Source: an uncultured Actinomycetes bacterium (lineage in GTDB: Bacteria; Actinomycetota; Actinomycetes; Nanopelagicales; Nanopelagicaceae). Taken from it: a DNA stretch of 56,538 nucleotides. Each line of letters begins with the position of its first letter. Position 1 is the first letter of the stretch. Both the position numbers and the translations under genes were made by a program. Below are positions 51,146-56,538 of this stretch, piece after piece. Where the stretch lies: assembly GCA_903852815.1 (NCBI GenBank), contig CAINRW010000135.1, forward strand, positions 1 to 56,538, in the 5' to 3' direction. The notes under the pieces were generated by a model, which worked only from the letters and a program-made list of their open reading frames with translations, was not told the origin of the DNA and did not search any database.

Positions 51146-51919
51146 ATGTCGAAAATGCCTGCGTTGTATATCGGTCATGGTGCACCTATGCTCCTTGATG
51201 ATCCGCTGTGGACTGCGCAACTTCGCGAAATTTCCGCCGCTATTGAGAAGCCGAAAGCAATCGTCATAGTCAGTGCACATTGGGAATCTGAACCGATAAC
51301 GCTGAGCAACCCTGCAGCCAACTCTCCACTTGTTTATGACTTCAGCGGCTTTGATCGCAAGTTTTATGAAATGACATATAACTCCCCAGATGCAACCGAT
51401 ATCAGCGAACTTGTTGCTTCGATGATGCCTAACTCTGAACCGGTTTATCAATCTAATCGCGGTCTAGATCACGGAGCATGGGTCCCTCTTCGCGTTATGT
51501 ATCCCGAAGCCGATATCCCAGTTGTTCAAATGTCGATGCCAACAAGTGATCCGCTTAAATTGATCGAACTCGGAAAACGTTTGCAGCCACTTCGCGAACA
51601 AGGTGTCCTTGTAATCGGTTCAGGTTTTATGACGCATGGGTTGCGCTATCTGCGCGATTGGCGAGTTGATGCCAATGCACCAACGTGGTCTAGTGAATTT
51701 GATTCTTGGGCAGCCGAAGCTTTAGCGCGCGCAGATATTGATGCACTTGCCAACTACAAAGAGTTAGCACCAGGCATGCCGTACGCCCACCCAACGGTTG
51801 AACATTTCACTCCACTTTTTATCACTTTAGGAGCAGCAACCAATCTTGAAATAGCTCCAAAAACCCTTATAGATGGCTACTTTATGGGCCTTAGCAAGCG
51901 TTCAATTCTTGTTGCGTAA
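51146..51919 (+). CDS. Class III extradiol ring-cleavage dioxygenase (4,5-DOPA dioxygenase/LigB-like)
   Basis: This 257-residue protein starts ALYIGHGAPMLLDDP, the N-terminal metal-binding pattern of the LigB/YgiD group. VIVSAHWES, GLDHGAWVPLRVMYP and GSGFMTHGLRYL follow, with histidines at the iron/zinc ligand positions. Family members open catechol-type rings such as DOPA; the physiological substrate in free-living bacteria is uncertain. Its 3' end overlaps ribH by 18 bases. Leaderless start. Confidence 0.88.
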   Translation: MSKMPALYIGHGAPMLLDDPLWTAQLREISAAIEKPKAIVIVSAHWESEPITLSNPAANSPLVYDFSGFDRKFYEMTYNSPDATDISELVASMMPNSEPVYQSNRGLDHGAWVPLRVMYPEADIPVVQMSMPTSDPLKLIELGKRLQPLREQGVLVIGSGFMTHGLRYLRDWRVDANAPTWSSEFDSWAAEALARADIDALANYKELAPGMPYAHPTVEHFTPLFITLGAATNLEIAPKTLIDGYFMGLSKRSILVA

Positions 51920-52369
51920 ATGAAGTAATTCGAGAACTGCAATTGCACTGTCAAAACCTTTGTCTTCTTTGCTTGAACTTCGGCCACAACGAGCAATTGC
52001 CTGATCTAAATCGTTGCACATAAGAACTCCATAACCAATTGGTTTTGAGTATTTTAACGAGACATCAATAACGCCTTGCGTCACACCCTGACAAACGTAA
52101 TCAAAGTGCGGTGTTTCACCTTTTAAAACTAAACCGAGCGCCACTACCCCATCAAAGCCAGCTTCAAAGGCATATTGCGCAGCAAGAGGAATTTCAAAGG
52201 AGCCCGGCACAAATTGGACAGTTACATTTTTGACTTCTGCTTGCACCAAAGCTCGTTGTGCTCCGGCGATTAAGTCATTGCAAATATCTAAATGCCATGA
52301 CGAGGAAATGATTGCAATTCGTGCCTCTGGAAGTGGTTTTACTCCGATAGTTGGTGCATGTCCTGCCAT
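51902..52369 (-). CDS. ribH: 6,7-dimethyl-8-ribityllumazine synthase
   Basis: This 155-residue enzyme makes the lumazine precursor of riboflavin. RIAIISSSWHLDICNDL, PGSFEIPLAAQYA and ALGLVLKGETPHFDYVC are family-defining; the last holds the catalytic His region. It is the last gene of ribD-ribE-ribBA-ribH, directly after the ribBA stop. Confidence 0.95.
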   Translation of the reverse strand: MAGHAPTIGVKPLPEARIAIISSSWHLDICNDLIAGAQRALVQAEVKNVTVQFVPGSFEIPLAAQYAFEAGFDGVVALGLVLKGETPHFDYVCQGVTQGVIDVSLKYSKPIGYGVLMCNDLDQAIARCGRSSSKEDKGFDSAIAVLELLHLRNKN

Positions 52370-53563
52370 TTATTTGCCCCCTCGTACATGTCCAAGTTTT
52401 TCTTCCTTAGTCAATAAGTATTTTTCATTGTATTGATTACTTGCAATTACTAATGAATTTTGAATCACCGACATTCCCGCATTTCGAAGCGCTGCCACCT
52501 TATTGGGATTATTTGTGAGTAGCTGCAAATTCGTAACACCCAATGCTTGAAGAATCGCAATCGCATCGCTCCAGTCACGTGAATCAACTTCGTGACCTAA
52601 ATGTAGATTGGCTTGAATCGTATCCATGCCTTGATCCTGCAAAACGTAGGCTTTAATCTTTTCAGTAAGACCAATTCCACGGCCCTCATGATCTCGCAAA
52701 TAAACTATGTATCCAAAACCATGATTGTGAATAAGAGAAATGGATTGCTCTAACTGTTCTCCGCAATCACAGCGCTGAGAATGAAGTACATCGCCCGTAA
52801 AACATTCGCTATGAATTCGTACCATCGGAGTTGTTTGCGCACCTGTGAAAGCAATTACCGCGTGCTCTCGCTGACTGGACCCAGCAAAAGTTGCGATTTT
52901 CCAAATTCCAGAACGCATGGGAAGTTCTGCCCAATCAAAATCCACCACCGTGGTGTCCGGAGCAATAGCCCCTTCAAGCTCTTTGAGTTCTGCCACCGAA
53001 ATAACTGGTATCAAATGTTCGGCCGCAAATTTGGTTAAAGAATCACCTCGTGCCATCGAGCCATCATCATTGACGATTTCTGACAATAAACACAGCGGTT
53101 CTGCGCCAACTAGTCGCGACAAAGCAACTCCAGCTTCAGTGTGACCACCGCGTGCTGCCAATCCACCGCTATCGGCAATAAGTGGAAAGACATGGCCTGG
53201 ACGAATGAAATCTGAAGGGTGAGCTTTTGTATCTGCAAGTGCTCGAACGGTTGCTGCGCGCTCAGTAGCACTCACCCCGGTAGTTATTCCAACTTTATAG
53301 TCAACACTTACTGTGAAGGCCGTCTTTTTTGAATCTTGATTCTTTTCAACCATTAAAGGAAGTTGTAATTGACGGGCGCGCGCCTTGGTCATTGCGACAC
53401 ATAAAATTCCGGTTGTATGTCGAACCATGAAAGCTGTTTTTTCAGCCGTTGCCTTTTCGGCAAGCAACATTAAATCACCTTCATTCTCGCGGCTCTCATC
53501 ATCGGTTACGATAATAAATTCTCCACCTTTATAAGCATCAAGGGCAGCTTGGATACGTGACAT
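52370..53563 (-). CDS. ribBA: Bifunctional 3,4-DHBP synthase / GTP cyclohydrolase II
   Basis: This 397-residue fusion has a RibB domain (about 1-200) with RENEGDLMLLAEKATAE and HTEAGVALSRLVG. The RibA domain (about 205-397) carries the zinc site CFTGDVLHSQRCDCGEQL and DHEGRGIGLTEKI. Both active sites look intact. It supplies both riboflavin precursors, from ribulose 5-phosphate and GTP. The ATG overlaps the ribE stop by one base (TAATG). Confidence 0.95.
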   Translation of the reverse strand: MSRIQAALDAYKGGEFIIVTDDESRENEGDLMLLAEKATAEKTAFMVRHTTGILCVAMTKARARQLQLPLMVEKNQDSKKTAFTVSVDYKVGITTGVSATERAATVRALADTKAHPSDFIRPGHVFPLIADSGGLAARGGHTEAGVALSRLVGAEPLCLLSEIVNDDGSMARGDSLTKFAAEHLIPVISVAELKELEGAIAPDTTVVDFDWAELPMRSGIWKIATFAGSSQREHAVIAFTGAQTTPMVRIHSECFTGDVLHSQRCDCGEQLEQSISLIHNHGFGYIVYLRDHEGRGIGLTEKIKAYVLQDQGMDTIQANLHLGHEVDSRDWSDAIAILQALGVTNLQLLTNNPNKVAALRNAGMSVIQNSLVIASNQYNEKYLLTKEEKLGHVRGGK

Positions 53564-54165
53564 TACTTATCTCCCTTGGCCATTAGCCGCTCGACATATT
53601 TGGCAAGTACGTCAACTTCGATATTTACTAAATCGCCAGGAAGTTTCCTCGAAAGATTGGTTCGCTCAAGAGTTTCTGGAATCAGCCATACGGTTAGTAC
53701 GTTAGTTTCATCTTCAATACTTCCAACCGTAAGTGAAACGCCATCAAGGCAAATCGAGCCTTGATTGACAATGTATTTCGCTAAATGTGCGGGCACCGAA
53801 AGATCAAAGCGTGCCCACTTTTCCCCTGGTGTTAAGTCAACAACGCTTGCAACTCCATCAATATGACCTTGAACAAGATGTCCGCCCATACGCGCCTGTA
53901 ACTGCGCCGCAAGTTCAAGATTTACGAAAGATCCAACGGATAACTGTGCCAAGGATGTGAGTGAAAGAGTTTGGACCATGACATCGGCACTGAACTGCGT
54001 TCCAGATATTGATGTGGCCGTTAAACAGACGCCATTGACTGCAACTGAATCGCCTACCTTGATTTCGCTAATCAGGTGTGGAGCTTCAAAAGTAAAGACT
54101 GCCGAACTTTCACCTTTTTCAATCAGGTGTACTCGTCCTAATTCTGCGACCAATCCAGTGAACAT
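53563..54165 (-). CDS. ribE: Riboflavin synthase, alpha subunit
   Basis: This 200-residue enzyme has two similar lumazine-binding halves. The first begins FTGLVAELGRV with VNGVCLTATS; the second has GHLVQGHIDGVA with LDGVSLTVGS. It dismutates two lumazines to riboflavin. The ATG at 54165 overlaps the ribD stop by one base (TGATG); a GTG one codon earlier is also possible. Confidence 0.95.
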   Translation of the reverse strand: MFTGLVAELGRVHLIEKGESSAVFTFEAPHLISEIKVGDSVAVNGVCLTATSISGTQFSADVMVQTLSLTSLAQLSVGSFVNLELAAQLQARMGGHLVQGHIDGVASVVDLTPGEKWARFDLSVPAHLAKYIVNQGSICLDGVSLTVGSIEDETNVLTVWLIPETLERTNLSRKLPGDLVNIEVDVLAKYVERLMAKGDK

Positions 54166-55178
54166 CACGCACCATTTTCTAAGCTGTAAATAGATTTGAT
54201 ATCGCCATCTAGAACTTGAGTGCTCATGTGCTTCACGATTATTTTCTCGCTCAACGTAGTTGGATGATCAACTGCAAAGAAACTCTTTCCTGAGCCCAAC
54301 AAAGATGGTGCTTGATAAATCACCAACTCATCCATTAATCCATATTCGACCATTGCCGTAGCAAGGGTTGGACCCGCCTCTACTAATACTTGGTTGATTC
54401 CTAGCTCATTTAGTTTTTCAATCAACACATGCAACTCTTTGCTTTTAACGAGCACAGTTTGTGCCAAAGCATCAAAGACTTTGGAGTCATTTGGTAAATC
54501 TTGCACACCGCAAACAATGCGGATTGGATTGTGCGAATAGCCCTCGGCATTGATTCGCGGAATCAAATGCGGGTTATCGGTAATCACGGTATTTGTTCCC
54601 ACCAAAATCGCATCTGATTGTCTGCGAAGAAGTTGAACATCTGCTCTAGATAGTTCATTAGTTATCCACTGTGAAGTTCCATCACTTGCTGCAATTTTTG
54701 AATCTAGGGTGGATGCAACTTTCCAGGTAAAGAATGGTCGGTTCTTAGCAATTTTTGTTAACCAGGCACGGTTTGAATATGCGGCCTCTTTTTCTAGCAC
54801 GCCACTAATAACATTTATTCCTGCAGCTTCTAATGCTGCTGCTCCACCTGCAGCATCTGCGTTTGGATCACTGACTGCATAGACAAGTGTAGAAATTCCT
54901 GCGTTAATAATTGCTTCAACGCATGGACCAGTTTTACCTGTGTGATTGCACGGTTCAAGTGTGATAACAATTGTTGACCCCTGTGCCTTGTCGCCTGCAT
55001 TTCGTATCGCAACAATTTCGGCGTGATCTGCAGAATGCATGCGATCATGAAAACCTTCAGCCATAATCTCGCCAGAATTGTTAATGATCACTGCGCCAAC
55101 AATTGGATTTGGCGCAGTTTTTCCCAAAGCTTTTTCTGACAGGGCGATGGCACGTTGCATCGCAACTGTGTAATCCAT
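54165..55178 (-). CDS. ribD: Bifunctional riboflavin deaminase/reductase
   Basis: This 337-residue protein has an N-terminal cytidine-deaminase-like domain with SADHAEIVAIRNAG and TLEPCNHTGKTGPC (zinc ligands). The C-terminal reductase domain has FFTWKVASTLDSKIA and DAILVGTNTVITDNP. It performs the second and third steps from GTP to riboflavin. The ATG at 55178 is chosen because GGGGAG lies six bases upstream; longer starts to 55244 read into the riboswitch leader. Confidence 0.95.
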   Translation of the reverse strand: MDYTVAMQRAIALSEKALGKTAPNPIVGAVIINNSGEIMAEGFHDRMHSADHAEIVAIRNAGDKAQGSTIVITLEPCNHTGKTGPCVEAIINAGISTLVYAVSDPNADAAGGAAALEAAGINVISGVLEKEAAYSNRAWLTKIAKNRPFFTWKVASTLDSKIAASDGTSQWITNELSRADVQLLRRQSDAILVGTNTVITDNPHLIPRINAEGYSHNPIRIVCGVQDLPNDSKVFDALAQTVLVKSKELHVLIEKLNELGINQVLVEAGPTLATAMVEYGLMDELVIYQAPSLLGSGKSFFAVDHPTTLSEKIIVKHMSTQVLDGDIKSIYSLENGA

Positions 55179-55232
55179 TGTTAACTCCCCCGCCTCTGAA
55201 ATCGAGTCGCCGGGGTGGGTGCATGAGCGCAC

Positions 55233-55256
55233 AAAGGTAGGCAACAGCCCACCTTT
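55233..55256 (-). promoter_or_regulatory. Hairpin in the ribD leader
   Basis: AAAGGT/ACCTTT arms with a GGC/GCC inner stem and one mismatch lie between the FMN aptamer and ribD. Only a short T-run follows on the minus strand, so it is a weak terminator candidate or part of the expression platform. Confidence 0.4.
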
Positions 55257-55261
55257 TGTTG

Positions 55262-55380
55262 GTTTCCTCTCATCCGGACTTTAACCGTCGGTCTCAGAAT
55301 TTCACTGAGTCAACCGATACCTGGCTGGTATCGGGTCGCGGACTATAACCGCCGGTTCGAAATTGCATCGACCCCGGAAA
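55262..55380 (-). promoter_or_regulatory. FMN riboswitch (RFN element)
   Basis: On the minus strand the RFN landmarks appear in order: GGGGTCGATGC, ACCGGCGGTTATAGTCCGCGA, TGAAATTCTGAGACCGACGGT, and AGTCCGGATGAGAGGAAACC. It lies in front of ribD and controls riboflavin synthesis in response to FMN. Confidence 0.95.
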
Positions 55381-55390
55381 CAACGTGGCA

Positions 55391-55396
55391 ATTCTA
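55391..55396 (-). promoter_or_regulatory. -10 box of the rib operon
   Basis: On the minus strand TAGAAT would start RNA near 55384, just before the FMN aptamer. An overlapping TATAGA is a weaker alternative. Confidence 0.45.
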
Positions 55397-55425
55397 TAGT
55401 CAGCCACAGGTGCTTTGCGACATGA

Positions 55426-55460
55426 AAAACCCCGCCCATCGATGTGATGAGCGGGGTTTT
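55426..55460 (-). terminator. Intrinsic terminator after nrdJ
   Basis: A 10-bp perfect stem, AAAACCCCGC/GCGGGGTTTT, with extra CATC/GATG pairing inside, sits 16 bases beyond the nrdJ stop. The minus-strand RNA ends in a U-run. It is the clearest intrinsic terminator in the window and separates nrdJ from the rib operon. Confidence 0.9.
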
Positions 55461-55476
55461 CTTAAGTTATTAATGC

Positions 55477-56538
55477 TTAGCTGCAACCAGAAGTGTTTCC
55501 ACAACCTTCGCATACATAACACGCACCTGACATGCGCATCTTTACTCCGCACGTCATACATAGCGGTGCATCAGCCTTTACACCAGAAAGTGCTTCCATC
55601 AACTCAGTTGATGATCCGTACTCAACAGCTGGTGCAGCTTCAATCTTTACTGAGACTGGCTTAGCAACTGCTGCAGGTGCTGCAGATTGTGCGATGGTCT
55701 CAGTTGCCGCAGTGATATCTGGCGTGTACTCACCTGTTTCAAGTGCGCGTGCGCGCTCTGATGATGTGTACAAGCCCATTGCACTACGTGATTCAAATGG
55801 CAAGTAATCAAGTGCTAAGCGACGGAAGATGTAATCCATCATGGACTGCGCCATACGAATATCTGCATCATCTGTCATACCTGCTGGCTCAAAGCGCAAG
55901 TTCGTGAACTTCTCTACGAAAGTTTCTAGCGGAACGCCGTACTGCAAACCGATTGATACTGCGATCGAGAATGCATCCATTACGCCAGCCAAAGTTGAAC
56001 CTTGCTTACCAAGTTTCAAGAAGACTTCACCCAGTGCGCCATCGGCATATGCGCCGGCAGTCATGTAACCCTCTGCCCCGCCAACAGCAAATGATGTTGT
56101 GATTGATGGACGTGATTTAGGAAGACGCTTGCGAACTGCTGCAGCTGGTGCAACGGCATCAACTGAACCAGATGATTTTGCAGCCTTACCATCAGAGAGT
56201 GGCTGACCAACTTTGCAGTTGTCGCGATATACAGCAAGTGCCTTAAGACCGAGCTTCCAACCCTGGAAGTACACATCTTCAACTTCTTCAACAGTTGCAT
56301 CAGATGGCAAGTTAACTGTCTTTGAAATCGCACCTGAAAGGAATGGCTGGCAGGCAGCCATCATGCGAACGTGGCCCATTGGTGCAATTGAGCGTGCACC
56401 AAGTGCGCAGTCAAATACGTCATAGTGCTCAAGCTTTAATCCTGGCGCATCGATGACATGGCCATTTGCTGCAATGAATTCAACGATTGCTTCAATTGTC
56501 TCTTCGGTGTAACCAAGTTTGCGAAGTGCTGCAGGAAC
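55477..56538 (-). CDS. nrdJ: B12-dependent (class II) ribonucleotide reductase, C-terminal part (partial)
   Basis: The frame is open to the right edge of the window, so the 5' part is missing. The visible 353 residues include VFDCALGARSIAPMGH, GAISKTVNLPSDATVEEV and GWKLGLKALAVYRDNCK. The C-terminal zinc-ribbon-like tail is CMTCGVKMRMSGACYVCEGC, which carries the cysteines that re-reduce the active site. It makes deoxyribonucleotides using adenosylcobalamin. The ATG at 56379 is internal, not the start. Confidence 0.95.
   Translation of the reverse strand, partial: VPAALRKLGYTEETIEAIVEFIAANGHVIDAPGLKLEHYDVFDCALGARSIAPMGHVRMMAACQPFLSGAISKTVNLPSDATVEEVEDVYFQGWKLGLKALAVYRDNCKVGQPLSDGKAAKSSGSVDAVAPAAAVRKRLPKSRPSITTSFAVGGAEGYMTAGAYADGALGEVFLKLGKQGSTLAGVMDAFSIAVSIGLQYGVPLETFVEKFTNLRFEPAGMTDDADIRMAQSMMDYIFRRLALDYLPFESRSAMGLYTSSERARALETGEYTPDITAATETIAQSAAPAAVAKPVSVKIEAAPAVEYGSSTELMEALSGVKADAPLCMTCGVKMRMSGACYVCEGCGNTSGCS

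Noticed and set aside
1-56538. Mobile elements, prophage or a genomic island
   Set aside because: No transposase, integrase, terminal repeats, tRNA-flanked junction or shift in coding style is visible; the window is housekeeping and core accessory genes throughout.

Overview
The window reads as a stretch of chromosome from a streamlined, low-to-moderate GC actinobacterium, most likely a freshwater planktonic lineage of the acI / Nanopelagicales kind. This is inferred from gene content. The actinobacterial signature is strong: SepH, a PASTA-domain Ser/Thr kinase, class II DAHP synthase, a DUF7455 protein next to the principal sigma factor, a SAM-IV riboswitch, the divergent glgC/glgM pair, B12-dependent NrdJ, and the rplS-lepB-rnhB-yraN-comM-dprA run. 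Codon use is AT-rich for an actinobacterium. Coding density is extreme: no gap exceeds about 300 bases, many neighbours overlap by 1-4 bases, and all nine convergent pairs overlap at their stop codons. I see no tRNA, rRNA, insertion sequence, prophage or CRISPR array.

Layout. 1-923: a truncated YbaK-like fragment, a VOC protein and a small membrane protein. 924-9620: a carotenoid cluster (crtA-like, cruF, cruG, crtD, crtE, crtI, crtB, crtYd, crtYc) with an embedded CDP-alcohol phosphatidyltransferase. 9627-10779: TPP riboswitch, thiamine transporter pnuT and an overlapping P-loop kinase. 10792-15938: PASTA kinase, nfo, EamA exporter, ltaE, ogt. 15949-21793: DAHP synthase, a PPi-type phosphofructokinase, glgC/glgM, a second EamA exporter. 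21790-28204 (minus strand): era, dprA, comM, yraN, rnhB, lepB, rplS, suhB. 28239-34148: MFS transporter, sepH, corA, a phosphodiesterase, psuG-psuK. 34175-39403: a ParC without its C-terminal domain, an ABC-F ATPase, parE. 39550-44610: a secreted protein with a duplicated C-terminal module, a DUF7455 zinc protein, a CDGSH-hydratase fusion, sigA. 44710-47324: metX-metY under a SAM-IV riboswitch. 47339-51919: DUF4192, PKD protein, NUDIX, DinG, extradiol dioxygenase. 51902-55396: ribD-ribE-ribBA-ribH under an FMN riboswitch. 55426-56538: terminator and 3' part of nrdJ.

How it works together. Three metabolite-sensing riboswitches (TPP, SAM-IV, FMN) control cofactor or methionine supply. The carotenoid genes encode both beta-cyclisation and psi-end hydration, desaturation and glycosylation, so an asymmetric myxol-type glycoside is the likely product.

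Promoters form a theme. Many genes have a TANNNT -10 box only 5-8 bases before the start codon, implying leaderless mRNAs. Three divergent pairs are driven from one 10-bp ANNNTANNNT element in which two opposed -10 boxes share the central TA. The most notable protein-level observations are the CTD-less ParC, the CDGSH-hydratase fusion, the secreted protein with a duplicated unknown module, and the SAM-IV expression platform with an apparent anti-sequestor. All functions are read from sequence motifs; no database search was run.
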